Source: Capniomyces stellatus
Lineage: Eukaryota > Kickxellomycota > Harpellomycetes > Harpellales > Legeriomycetaceae
Length of the DNA: 64,000 nucleotides
Assembly (NCBI GenBank): GCA_001661515.1
Contig: LUVW01000001.1
Location: 1,269,998 to 1,333,997 of the forward strand
Direction: 5' to 3'
Shown here: positions 30,901-42,108 of the stretch, piece by piece
Numbering within the stretch: the stretch's first letter is position 1
Layout: the number at the start of each line of letters is the position of its first letter
Made by a program: the position numbers and the translations under genes
The notes under the pieces: model-generated
Seen by the model: the letters and a program-made list of their open reading frames with translations, nothing else
Database searches by the model: none
What the model was told of the DNA's origin: nothing

Positions 30901-31497
30901 ACCCCAAACTCCACCACAAAGGTCACCACAAAGACCACCACCAAATCATCCACCACTTCCACTCCCAATTATCACGAGGAAATCGATTTCAACTCTGCCA
31001 ACAACGGAAAGCCATACTCATCCGACAGTGCCGTTGATGCTGCTATAAGAAAAGCCTTTGAAGCTACCAAGGACACCAAGTTGGTTACCTCAGTATCTGC
31101 TGTTGCCCCAGTAGTCAACAATGCCAATGTCCCAAGCCCAGCCCCAAGCTCCATCAAGTCCAGCAAATCTTCAGTTATGGAGGAGGTCAATATAACTGAT
31201 TCAATGACCAACTTGGCCTCAGCTTCAGCTCCATCGCCAGCTCAACTAAAAATCGACTCTGAATTTGAGGCTTCAGCCAAGGGTATTGAGAAGATTGTCA
31301 AGAGACTGAACTCCCAATCTCAGATCTTGGGCCAGTCCAGCAGTGCTATTTCTGCCTCAAAGGTATCTGTTGAAGATCTCCAGCCTGTCGACACTGACTC
31401 TGATTCCAGCAGCGATAGCGACAGTGATAGTGATAGTGACCAAGACGAAAAGGAGTACGAACTCGTTTACAGCTTCAATAACAAGAACAACATCTAA
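27985..31497 (+). CDS. NBR1-like protein: three ZZ zinc fingers and an FW (NBR1) domain
   Basis: 1170 residues, intronless. Three ZZ-type zinc fingers in a row: about 143-187 (CSSCMQRIVGGLWECVEC), 206-252 (CDNCEKEVSGMRWKCKGC) and 277-320 (CDNCNNKVVGLRYMCDAC). A Lys/Ala-rich coiled coil spans about 330-450. The NBR1 central (FW) domain is at about 571-697, containing FVKIWSVANVGDTDWPEG and the later YAGHHRSVWRL. A Glu/Thr dipeptide tract (733-751), a His-rich tract (765-808) and a long Ser/Thr-rich region follow. The last residues carry an acidic stretch and YELV (1158-1161), which fits an Atg8-interacting LIR/AIM. No N-terminal PB1 is evident, and there is no UBA. NBR1 proteins are selective-autophagy receptors; fission-yeast Nbr1 carries hydrolases to the vacuole. 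An autophagy or vacuole-targeting role is inferred. Confidence 0.9.
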   Translation: MQRATQKTNVQKEQANIANANEQNYVPSTDGQAAPQDGSPDLSAIYETLQKLSQQVKELEGKTGGGEKQSTMLNFDIFKNALKEVSRVVPTLADTDLRTSFELATQIPKGLNSPKDPWSQDAQVGADGDVVKDNDLEEMGAKAASCSSCMQRIVGGLWECVECVDYNECQNCRYDKSKPSHMHPLASVPYEDSLAKLNSVEGPEFVVYCDNCEKEVSGMRWKCKGCKDYDLCGRCRSEGIKIHQETMGADHVFGSSYNVNYSLSGGELPVKEGYEAVVVCDNCNNKVVGLRYMCDACEEYDLCQNCMKNSKEIHPEHGDFVAVLLEKRETEESRSSEALRAKVANKQNKQLSKLAKKQQKMAKEVGKSINIGDIESSIRSVANEQESLQMKTERMRMEMEKKHNLLVLKAKEAHEKAVRKAAKAAAKAKSKAEAKKAKMLKKSLEGKTFGNNQTTTDETTNESDTSVSNGPKEESADEKTSSSSSSSSSQEPERERCSHKFCKKSACLLAKHAESVKRAQEFRSSRGSSGHPGHYKLCGKTRENVENLKRAAKGNSNSSSSSTTQNKTQSHHITRVFPEYDGDLSGCFVEDLTIPDKTVLGPSEEFVKIWSVANVGDTDWPEGTKLVFVRGPQMFKPNMMSFSVLPAEKFGKVSIVADMISPPYAGHHRSVWRLATPDMKLFGDNLWCDIVVEDHVKNPIPDMPHSEHLGTPCSASGFHNINLPGSFGKPCSGTETETETGTGTETGTETGHTKRSSCLRNGLGTHKAHHHPHNHAHHQHHHAHHQHHHAHHQHPHQHPHHHHHQHHRSSFINKYANQETLAEYTTALTDALGPVIKSFAQVGAGILDDLVKKGVDAQKTYQSSFNASANQTSSSSEKPSAADSKSKDGESTKSSLHTDIAAAAIANAKELIEKHTSQFVNNITAKSGEHHVINHQNYSSDFPSSASPTPANSAGFTRSVPETTKTTSKVIVTPNSTTKVTTKTTTKSSTTSTPNYHEEIDFNSANNGKPYSSDSAVDAAIRKAFEATKDTKLVTSVSAVAPVVNNANVPSPAPSSIKSSKSSVMEEVNITDSMTNLASASAPSPAQLKIDSEFEASAKGIEKIVKRLNSQSQILGQSSSAISASKVSVEDLQPVDTDSDSSSDSDSDSDSDQDEKEYELVYSFNNKNNI

Positions 31498-32000
31498 TTA
31501 CTCGATTTTAGTTAGTATTATTTTTGTCCGATTTGATTTATTTTATTTTTTTATTTAATCAAAGTTATTTATTAGTTTTGTGTGTCGTTTTTATAGTCTT
31601 ATAACAAACATGTAATTCTTGTAATCTAGAATAAATACATTACCGTTGCAGCAGATGGGCAGCAGTACGTGCAGATAAACACCAATATCCCTGAACCAAT
31701 GCCCATCGGGTACGGACGATCTAATTGATCGAAGGGGTGTTGGCTAATAGAGTCATTTAACATATCAAAATAGCACAGTGTTTTATAGTATTTTATGGTA
31801 TTGTTTAATATTGTATGTTTTGTTGTGTTGATTTTGTTACCAATAAACCATATAAATAAAAATAAATAAAAAAAAGAGTTGTAAATAAAGTAAATAAATA
31901 AAATCTACATATTAAAGCAAAGCAGGCAATCGTGTCAAAAGATGGTGAAAAACAGAAGCACCATAGCTTAAAGAAGGAAAAAAAAAGAAAAGGGAAATAC
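31498..32000. other. Intergenic region between convergent NBR1-like and POP1 genes
   Basis: Contains an AATAAA at 31630-31635, probably the NBR1-like polyadenylation signal, then a GC-richer block at about 31650-31745 with several short inverted repeats (listed separately). The remainder is AT-rich. Confidence 0.6.
31650..31745. other. GC-rich block with inverted repeats, possible structured RNA
   Basis: Stands out from AT-rich surroundings. GATGGGCA (31654-31661) pairs with TGCCCATC (31700-31707), CGATC/GATCG makes a 5-bp hairpin with a 5-nt loop (31717-31731), and AACACC (31678-31683) pairs with GGTGTT (31736-31741). The first and third pairings cross, so they cannot all form without a pseudoknot. 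I do not recognise a known RNA family; strand unknown. Confidence 0.3.
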
Positions 32001-35000
32001 TTAGATAATTTCAAGTCGGTATTGTCTAGAAACTTTGGCATCTATGTTGGTAACATCAACGAGCATCGTGTTGTTTGGTGAATTAGCTCTATCTTTTCCA
32101 ACAAGGTTGAGATGTTGGTCAGATGTGGGATTAAAGTGGTTGCGAAGCTTGAACAGACTTTTTAACGAGCAAATAGCGATGGCAAATCCAGCGCTAGTAG
32201 AGTATGATTGGCGGCCCTCGATTACGTAACCAATGATTTCTGAGCTTTTAGGAAACGAGGGTTTTTTTATGGTGTTTGGTTTGGAGGTGTAACAAGCGAG
32301 CGTATTGTTTGTGGGCTTGATATCGTTGTTGTTGTTGTTGGTGAGGCTTAAATCAGGCAGCGTTATAGCCGCATTGGCTTCAGGAACACCCCTTTTGATG
32401 CAGGTCAATTTTACGCGGACCAATGCTTTGTTAAAGTCAAAGTTGGTACACGTGTTTGCACCGCCTAGATTGTCGCTGCAACCAGGTTCCACAGCCTCCC
32501 TGAATTTACAAGCCAGCGGAGATACCCAAGATTGGAAGCATTCATTCTTGTTTGGCGTTGGTAAGTTAGTGCTGGTTGTCGCCACGCTAAGCATTTCCTT
32601 GACTGTTTTAACACCAAATTCAGAGCATATAAGCCATGATTGGCCAGTTTTGCCACAATTTGTGTTTTCTGTTTCACTGCTCTTGTCAACTTCAGTTTGG
32701 CCTGGTTGCTGGTTAGTGATGGAATTACTTTGTATAACTTTTACAGAGTCATTGTCTTTATTATCGAGGCTGTATTTGCACTTACTTTCCAAAAACATAT
32801 ATTTTTTCAGTTCTTCAGGCTCATCGCATCCAACCAAACTGTTGATTGGCGGGTAAAAAGGCGACTTCACGTTTAGTTTTTCATAGTTTTCTCGTTTGCT
32901 TTTTGGTTTTCTGTTCCAAATCTCGAATTTGCTTTTGGCCGATTCGTTGAACTTGCTAACTTCCATGTCGTCCTTCTTCAATGCACGCCCAGTCCGACTC
33001 ACTTCATTTTCATCTTTTTCGTTGTTCTCGTCGTCCTTGTTAACCGAAAAGTTCCCAAACGAAGTGAATCCGCCATCTACCAAGTACTTGTTATACGACT
33101 GCGTGGTTGGCCACTGATTCGGAAAGCTGGGCAGCTTGGATTCAAATAGCAGCAAGTTCTGCTCCTTCAATCCTATTGCCCTTCCTCCAGCAAACACCAA
33201 AGACTTCCAAAAGTCAAGCACAAAACCTGATGGGCAAACCAGTGTCCACCCAGACACACAGTCTTTGTCACCAGTTGACAATCCAGACTCTGACGACAGT
33301 GTAGATCCGGTGTAGTGCGACGGTCCTCTTCTAATCATGATTACTGGAATCGATACGTCATTTGGCCCAGCTTTGAGTTTAGTCCCCGGGATGAGTTGCT
33401 ACTCAATTTAAAGAAAAACAAAAGGCCAAAAGGCACTGTTAGTAATCAGACTCAATAGCCAATCAATATAATGACTAAACTAGCAAAGTAACAGAAACAG
33501 AGGCAATAATTTTAACTTACATTTTTTTTCCTTTCGTTTAGCTGGTTTTCTGATTGTTTGAGCTCACGCAGCTTTTTGGAACATTCACTAGACCAAATCC
33601 CTTGTCCAGACGTTAGTTCCAACACGGACGTGGTGTATGTCTGGATATCTTTGAATATTTTGCTACAGTCAATGCCGCCTAAATCGTGCCCATCCATTTC
33701 ACTCTGACTAGCCTTTGTTATCTGTTCGTTAGTAGAGTTCACTGTAGACTTGTAACTCGGATCAACCATTCTTTGTGGAAAACTAATATCAGTATTTTTT
33801 ATATTTACATTGTTGTATTAGCAAACAACCAACACACTACTCCTCAATATATAGATTTACATTTATGTTGCTGAAAAACGAATCTTGGGCTTTGGATATT
33901 AGTTTTGGAAATCAGTAAATAAAGATATCAAATCAAATCAAACCAATGAACATACTTTAACCTAGGGTCGACAGAGTCAAAGTTAAGTACCAGACCTTCA
34001 GGAATGGACCCTGAGTCTGGGATAGAACCAATCAAATCCCACACCTATTTGCCATCATAACCATACATTTAGCTGCAGCACTTGATCAATAAACACAATA
34101 ATTGACGGCAACACACATGAATTAATACATTATGTAGCTAACAATTACAAAGAAAAGAAAAAAAAACAACTTACTCTAGAACCCGAAATCCCGTTCTGTT
34201 GATGAGTGTTTCCTGTTTGTTCTTGTGGCGACTTTACAATCGATTGCAGTAGGTTTGTGGAGAAGCTGCCGTACACATCGATCGACATCAGTTCGGTTGA
34301 TCTATCGGTAACCTCAACTTTATGTACAGTCTCGTTGTTTATCTTTGTGACAAGCTGAAGCGTTTGCTCATAAATAGAAGGGTGTAACCTCAGCCAGAAT
34401 ATCCTCTTTTTCTTTGCACCATTGCTGGACTTGTCCACGTCCACGTCCACGTCCATGTTCTCAGTACTTGAGCTGTTGATGCTGACTGTATCTGGCCCCC
34501 ATATACCCAGGGCAGGCCCCACACACATACCACTGCCACCTCCTTCAAACAGTACCATCGGTACCGCCTTTGTTCCGTTCGTGTACCTAATGAAATTATT
34601 TTATTTATTTATATTCTAGTTTCGGTATTGACAAATTAAAAATAACCTACATAGTATCCCGAAAGGTGGGGAGGACTTGCAAACTCCTTGCCAGCAAAAT
34701 ATATATTCAGCGAAGGAAATCGTTTTACCTAACAGAGTCAATATTCGTAGTGCCTAGGCTCATTTTTTGAAACAGTGATATGATATCTTTTACAGAACCA
34801 ACCAACTCCAGCGTCCGAGTGTATGAAACGTCCTGAATCATCGATTTATGCAATGATAGATATGTAGATCTGTGGCTTTTAGCATTCGGTGTTTCCGCCT
34901 AAAAGAAGCAACAATATTAATACCACAGGTTGTCAGTGTTCCATAAATGTATATATACACCAAACCAGCCTTCACCTGCCCCCCCCCCCGCCTTCAAATA

Positions 35001-35784
35001 CAGTATCTTTTAACCAGACGTTCATAACCTACAATACATTACTGGTTTACAATAGCATTTTAATTTATCAATGTGTAAGGATATTCTTACAATCATAATT
35101 CCCCACTTTTCAACCATTTTCATTCGCTTAGTATGCCAAATGTGTGTCTCTAGCCACCTTTTCCCTCTTTGTCTGCGAGTATACTCCTCAATAAGACTGT
35201 TTCTTTTTCGTCGGTGTTGCCTGTTCCTTACGCTAGGCCTCTTTTTTCCTGATGCGAGAGTTTTACCGCTTCCATTTTGTGTGTCCTTCTCGTTATTATT
35301 TTTTGTTTTTGGCGATTCAGACAACGAGATCTCCATTAGTGTGCGTGCCCTTAGGCGCATTGGAACTCTTTTTACATTGTGACTAGCCGCTCTTCTTCTC
35401 AAATGTCTTGGAAGTGTTTGGAACGCTCTAGCATTTCCTGCTTTTCTATTATTTAAATTTGTATTTGATTTTGTTTCCTTTATTTTAAACCCTCCGCCCT
35501 TTCTTTCAAAAAAAAAAACAAATAATTTATCTTTTCTTTGGTTCAACCGAACCTTGATTATAATTCCAATTATGCTTAACCTAAATACCATACCACGCTG
35601 CTTACTTTGATTGTTCCAGAGACTGACCCATAGCGCATATCTCAAAAGCCCGCGCCTCGACAAAATTTTCAACTTCAATCAGCTTTGCGGTACATCCTAC
35701 AAATCCAGAAATAACGTTTTTTTTACGCTTCCATAACATGCTTACATCACAAAAACAACCGAATTTTGGTAAACTGAACCTCAT
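32001..35784 (-). CDS. POP1, RNase P / RNase MRP protein subunit, seven exons
   Basis: Manual model of 948 residues: exons 35784-35606, 35445-35091, 34898-34729, 34586-34175, 34044-33962, 33770-33521 and 33398-32001. All introns are GT-AG (122-192 nt) and phases agree. The Pop1 N-terminal domain is spread over exons 1-3: NFVEARAFEI, ARAFQTLPRHLRRRAASHN and RRQRGKRWLETHIWHTKRMK, then WGIMI joined to AETPNAKSHRSTY. The POPLD domain is in exon 7 (GWTLVCPSGFVLDFWKSLVF). The conserved C-terminal segment has RGVPEANAAI and IIGYVIEGRQSYS. Pop1 is the largest protein subunit of RNase P (tRNA 5' processing) and RNase MRP (rRNA and mRNA processing). Size is between yeast (about 875) and human (about 1024). 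The start at 35784 could be replaced by the in-frame ATG 15 codons later. Confidence 0.93.
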
Positions 35785-36734
35785 TTACCTGGATTTTGCG
35801 TGTTTATCTGTCGATAGAAATCTCTTTTGGCTAATTAACAGAAAACAGATTATTACAGATTATTAATTGTGAGGTTTTTATTGCAATATCCTCCCTTTAT
35901 GATTTTACAAAGTTTGAGCTGTTCTACGTTTTCCGAAACATTTTAATTGAAGAAAGTAAGGCGCGTTTACCTTTTTTTTTATCACGGCCTTGTAGCTCGG
36001 ATATCCGATTGAAATTGTTTTTTCTTTTATCCATTGCAAGTATCGAACCTGTGTAATGGCTTTAAATTAGTTGCAATTAAGAAAGATCAGGATGCTCGTA
36101 TTCTTTACACCTTTTTTTCCTTTTTTTTCTTTTTGAATCCGATTGTTTGATTTCAACACTATTTAACTAGATTTTAAAAAGCACGGATTTCTCACTAAAC
36201 ACAAGTAAAATCTAAAAACAACCAACTTGTAAAAAAAAAAATAGATCATTGATTTAGCCAACAAAAAAAAACGTTCAAAATATCCTGTTAATAATATAAA
36301 TTTTCTATTACTATATTGTTATATATTTTTTACTGTGGTATTGGGGGGGGGGGGGGGGGNNNNNNNNNNNNNNNNNNNNNNTGGGGGGGGGGGGGGGGGG
36401 GGGGGGGGGTTACGGGCCAATTAAATTAAAGAAAGCTTTAAAAAAGTTGAGCAAAAGTAGGCAAAAATGTTGCTTTGGTTTACAGTAGTAGATGGTGTAA
36501 TTTACTTTGGTGGTTAAAAATACTGGACATTATATTTTTATTTGAAATCACCATAAGTCAGTTAGGTAGAGATATTGATTAGGGCAAAAAAAAAAAGAAA
36601 AGTCTATTACTCGAGAGAGAAAAAAAAAGAGGTGTACACAAGACACTAGCAAAACTTTCCAAATAGGGGTCAGTGATGCGAGTCTTAATTAAAAGAGATA
36701 TATATGGCAAGTAAGCGCCGATTGTACGAGTATG
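35785..36734. other. Intergenic region with assembly gap in G-tracts
   Basis: Upstream of POP1 and downstream of the Zn2Cys6 gene (head-to-tail on the minus strand). It contains G17 (36343-36359), an unresolved gap (36360-36381) and G27 (36383-36409), so the true length here is uncertain. No gene seen. Confidence 0.75.
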
Positions 36735-39700
36735 TCAAGACGAGATATCTTTGATTAAAACGACATAGTCATCATTTTTCCTGCAGTAGGGATAGCAGTT
36801 TTCCAGAAAACTGACAATAAAAGATATCCCAGAGTAGGCCTTTGATATTTTGGCGGCATCTAATGTTGCAGATAGCTTTTCAATATTGACAAGCTGGACT
36901 CTGGCGGCGACAATTAGAGTATACACAAGCAAGTCTGAGTATGGGTTGATATAAGCGACTGGGGAGGAAAGGAGGCTGAAATGGGACTGGGAGCTAAGAA
37001 ACTTGAGTATTTTAGTTTTCTGTGGTGATGAGATATGCAAAGGGTACTTGTTGGTTAGGGGAAAATTCTGGTCAACGTCGATTTTAATACTATCAACACA
37101 AGGAGTGTGGTTGTAGTATTTGGTATTAGGGTCTAATGCGCTGCTGTCGACTGTTGAAGCGCCTAGATGTGACTGAACTTTAGTTAATGACGAGACAAAG
37201 CCAGAGGAATCGCAGGCCAAATTCGTGCCAACATACGACTCTTTGTTGTACGTCCCAGGATTGCCATCGTTTTCCGAGACTTCGTTTTTGGACAAAGAAT
37301 AGTTTTTCTGGCAGAAATTTACGTCTGTATTGCTTGTTAAATCGACGTGGTTTGGATACATAGCTGGGCTAGCAGTGGAGTTGGGTGGTTCCCTAAACAG
37401 TTGTGATCTGGATACATCGATGGGGCCATCGAGATTTTCGCTGTGCTTGCCAGCATAGCTACTTTCTGGAAATACAACGTCCATGTCCCCCATCCTGAGA
37501 TCAACTCTACTGTTGTTTTGGTTTACAGGGCCCCTGTCTGTTTCATTGTTGATTGTAGGCTTTGTGCTGTTTGGTACGCTACCGTCCAAACCACCGCCAT
37601 TTACCAAGTACCTCGAGCTAAACAGATTTGCTGTTAAAATCCATTGGTCGAAATCGCGGTCAATGCTGCTAGAGGAAGGCAAAGAGCTCTTTTCAAGCCT
37701 TTTGTTTATTGGATTGATATCGTTTCTAAACAGATTGCTAAGCCCAGAGTCAAGGTTGAAGTCGTCAAATAACCTGAAATCGTTCAGGTTTGCTGTAGAG
37801 AGATTTGCACTTTCAAACTTTGTCGGTTCTCTTGATGATAGAACATGATTGGGTGTACTATTGGAGACTTTATCCGTGTTGCTACCTGGTACTATTGGCT
37901 GTGGAAAAGAGCTTTCTGGCCGACCTTTATCTAGTAAAAACACCAATCAGTTAGATATTAGCGTTCTAATGCTTGCATGAAGAAGTAAAATAGGAAAAAA
38001 AAAAGGAAAAAGATAAAAAGGTAAAAAAAAAAAAATGGCGATTGTTAATATGATAATATAGCAAGTATATTTGTAGTTACCATCGATTGACCCATCCATT
38101 ACATACTCAAGCATCCAGTTGGGAACTCTATGATTTAGACCAGACAGTATCTCGATAATTCCGTTGGATTCAATTATTGCCTTTTCCCACACAGAGTTTA
38201 AAAACTCCCTCAGGCTTTTAATGGCAGCTATTCTATCATTGCTCAGGTCGCCCGTGTTAAGCAACATGTTTATCATAGTTTGGCAGGTTTGGAATCCCTT
38301 GACATAATACAAAACATTCAACCCCTTGATCTGCAATAGCATGTTGAAGTGCAGGAATAGCGTCAACGGCCTGCGCTTACAGTTGAGCAGCTTGCTTTGC
38401 ATCAACGGTTTAGCACTATTTTTAAACCGTTTATCGGGTACATTTAGGCTGGAAATAGTATTTTTGTCGCTCCTGTAATACAAAGCATTTGAGCCTAGAT
38501 TCCTGGAGGCGTGGAACGGTTGATCGCTTTCTGAACTATATTCTCTTGAGCTGGTTTTAATCACAACGTCTTCCAACCCTGTACTGTACTCTTTAAAAAG
38601 GCTTTCGGTTAGGTTGATACCTGATTTTTTATTTCCGAATGCAGTTTTATAGCCATTTCTATAGCCCTTGCGATTAGGTTTAGCTTTTGTTTTTTCTTCT
38701 TGAAAGTGACAACTGTTGTGGTCATTATTAGCCAAACCATCCATTCTATGCTGGGCATTCAACCGGAACTTATTATACAGCTCGTCATTATGTAGATCGC
38801 TTGGGCTTAATGCCGCCGAGTCCTCAATAACCGAAAGTAAGTTTTCTTTCAAGCCTCTAAACGATGCCTCGATTTGCTTGAAGTTTGCTTTAAATATCTC
38901 AGTCTCAAACAGCATGTTTTTTCTAGACAAAGGACTCTCGTTTAAACTAAGGCTGGCTCCCATACGGCCAATGTTTTCTATCTCGTTACCCGCATCACTG
39001 TAAATATCAAATGATCTTTCAAACAAATGCGATACCTTGGCAACTATATGACTAGACTCTACCAAGTAGAACATAACTATATCGGTTGAAACTGCACTAT
39101 TGTTGGCGTCCCCTATTCAATGTTTAATATCCAATATTTGTTGGTTGGGTTTAATAGCAATGGTTAGTTATTTGTGCTTGCTGTTCCTGTTTGAGCAATT
39201 TTTTGACAAAGAGTCGTGGCAATTATATATGAATATTTCTAGATATAACAAGTCAAAGCAAAACATGCTAAAGGAAACAACGAGACTCAAACCACAACAA
39301 CATGTCTAGCTTGATCCGGACTATAATATTACTTACCGCTACTCGATAGCATGAAATGTTCCGAGTCCCAATCTTCTTCGTTGCAAGGTAAAGAAACAAA
39401 CGATTTGTTTATGTTAATGCTGATGTTTGAGTCCAGTGTTATAGAGCACTCCAAGTCAATGACATACAGAATCCAAAAGGCTCTCCTTTGCATTTCGTTC
39501 TCAATCATTGATGAGTTGGGCCTGGATTTAAATTTGTCAGGGTTTGAGTGCTTGAGCGGCAGTTTCAGAATTGTTTTAGTCTTTTCAGCATCCAGTATTG
39601 AAAAAGGTGATGCATAGCCATTCTCACCCTCATTTTTGTTTAAATCAGGCAGCTCTGGAGAATCAACCAAATGAAAGCCAAGATGTTGCATCATACTACA

Positions 39701-42108
39701 AATATACCAGAATCAATAATTATACACATGTCTTTAGAATTTTGATTGTACAGCACCTGTAACTCAAATTTCGATATAAACAATAGCCGTGTTAGTAACC
39801 AAGCATCGGCACAATTCATTGGATATCCTACCTTATAGCCTGCTTAAAATACATATTCGCTTCCAAATTGCTAATGTATAACTTTGTGAAAACCCCCAGC
39901 AAAATAAGACCCTGGATGGTCTCGATGCTGGGATTTAAGCTAGCCTGAGACAAGTAAAGTATCGATTTTCCCAAAAAGAACCTTGATTCGGTTTCTATTT
40001 TACGTTCCAGTTTCTTCCTTTCCTCTAAATCAAGGCCTAAAATCAGCTTTGTTGATATCGCCCTTAACGAAAACCAGAGGAATAGCGAAATTGACCCATC
40101 CTTAATTCTTTCCATCAGCGTGCTTATATGCAACAGAGGCATACATGTGTGGAAGCATATCAAGTATGTCTGCAGCCCCAAAATTGCGTGTTTTTTGTGG
40201 CACTCAAATTCGAGAAGGGACTTGTGGATTGCTATTTTATCTGTATTCATATCATCCACCAATTTGCAATAACACTTTAAACAGCCATTGTTGACTTCTG
40301 GCTCCTGGCTCCTGTCCCCACCCAAGCTGTTTTCCAATCCCAAAATTATTTCTGGGTCCAATATATGCTCAGGGATATGCGGCTGCGTGTCAGAGTACTT
40401 TTTGAAGCCACTACCAAACTCGGTGCTGGCCGCAATATTTGTATCTCTTATGTCTTCGCCGCCGATTCTAAAAATGGACTTGTCTTTTGCTTCGTTGCTC
40501 CACTCCGTTTCTGGGGTTCTCTCCCTTGTGATAGATAAATCTAAGTTTATGTTTCTGTTTATTGTGCTGCGGCCCCTTTCTGGACCTAATTTCTCAATCA
40601 CATCCTGGCTGTTAAACGATACCAGGCCAGTATTCGAATCCTTGTTTCTACTGTTATTGGCATTGAAGTCGTTGTTGCTTCTATCTAAATATCTTGACGA
40701 CATATTGTCCATCTTAGCATCTGAATAATAACCGTTGTACTTTGCTGTTTTTGGTTCCTGACCTCCGCCTAGCTCCTCAGAAAACCCTGCTCTACTTTCT
40801 CTGTGATGGTTGTTACTTTCTATATTTACACTGGCGCTTAGTTCTGGTTCATTGATCGCCGAATAGCCAATGCTGTACAACGACGTTGTATTCATAACCC
40901 TGTCGTGCCCAAATCCATCTATTTGCGAATTATTGTTAGTTTTGTACTCAAAGGTTCCAAACGTGTCGTCGTCACCTTCAGCATGGCTTGTATTCATTTT
41001 TACACCTGCTACAAGCCCCTTATCCTGATACGTATTTAAGTAGACTTTAGAATTGATGTCTATAATTAATCAAGGGTTTCAATTTCAGCACAAAGCTTCA
41101 GCTCTTTAAAAGTAACAGCAATAAAAACAATCCGTCATAGTATATGCTACGTTCAAATATAACAGTAGCCAATAGGCCAGATTTCTTACCTTGCTCCATG
41201 GCCGTGGCCTCCATCATAGGCTGAAGATTATTGAAGGGACTGCTTTTCCTACTGAATTTTCCTACATTTTTATAAACATGGTTAGGGTTAAAAGATTGAT
41301 TTGTGTTTATTGTTTTTAAACCAATGCCCGAGCTAGCCTGTGTATTTAAAGTCGTTGGCTTCATACCTTTAACGCCAAAAGATATACCTGCATTAGCGCC
41401 TTCTGACGCCACAAAATTGTGCCCTAGACTACTGCCCCCTTCCTCTTGGACAAGCTCTTCGCTGTTTCTTTTATTCAAGCTTTCTTTGGTAGGTCTTCCT
41501 CTAGGTTTTTTATCCGTGTAAAAACATTCCAATTTCTTTCTTGTGCATATCGAGCAGGAGGGCTTTTTACCATCACATTTAGTCTTTCTTTTACGGCAAA
41601 TAAGGCATGCTTGGTTGACTCGCTGGTAAGAACCCTTTTGTGGGGCTTTTAATCCTAGAAATTTTGTTTGAAAAAAAATGAAAGCAATGTCACAATGTCT
41701 CTTTACTTTACTTCAAATATTGAAAAGAGGATAAATATATATATATATATACTTGTAACACAATATCTACTTTATGTGTAGAAAGTAAATTCAAACTAAG
41801 AATCAGTACTGATCCTGCAAATGAGAAGTTGTGTTACCTTGCAGATATTTAGTAGTGTTGGAATGGTCATAGCTTTGTTTTCTTTTGATATTTCCTGCAC
41901 TCGATTCTTTGTTTTTTACATAAAAATTGTTCGTTTCTTGAAATTCGTTTGTTTCTCTAAATACATTAGCTCTTGGGTTGTTGGAGTTGAAGTTACCGCC
42001 ATAGCTGTGTTGAAATTGGATCGCGTTGACATTAAACATGTCCTGATGCTGTGAATTACTTCTATAATTGGCTTTGCCTGCTTGCATTCCCGAGTCATTG
42101 AAATCCAT
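36735..42108 (-). CDS. Zn(II)2Cys6 fungal transcription factor, six exons
   Basis: Manual model of 1492 residues: exons 42108-41838, 41654-41190, 41008-39832, 39695-39337, 39091-38081 and 37930-36735. Introns of 136-245 nt are GT-AG with matching phases. The DNA-binding domain begins right after the first splice: C107-x2-C110-x6-C117-x6-C124-x2-C127-x6-C134, with the basic CRKRKTKCDGKKPSC core, then a basic GRPTKES linker. The fungal-specific transcription-factor domain spans exons 3-5: CFHTCMPLLHISTL, FLWFSLRAIS, then QAISMMQHLGFHL across the exon 3-4 join, RRAFWILYVIDLE, VSLPCNEEDW, and a helical segment in exon 5. Long Ser/Asn-rich regions separate these blocks. It is expected to be a nuclear, sequence-specific regulator; its targets are unknown. 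It is about twice the usual length of the family (600-900). A 7-bp repeat array lies just upstream of the ATG. Confidence 0.88.

Noticed and set aside
2795..31497. Autophagy gene cluster (Atg44-like and NBR1-like in one window)
   Set aside because: The genes are 25 kb apart with unrelated genes between; co-location is most simply chance.
35022..35091. Extension of the POP1 second exon past the GTAAGA donor
   Set aside because: Family similarity stops exactly at the donor and resumes after the next acceptor at 34898.
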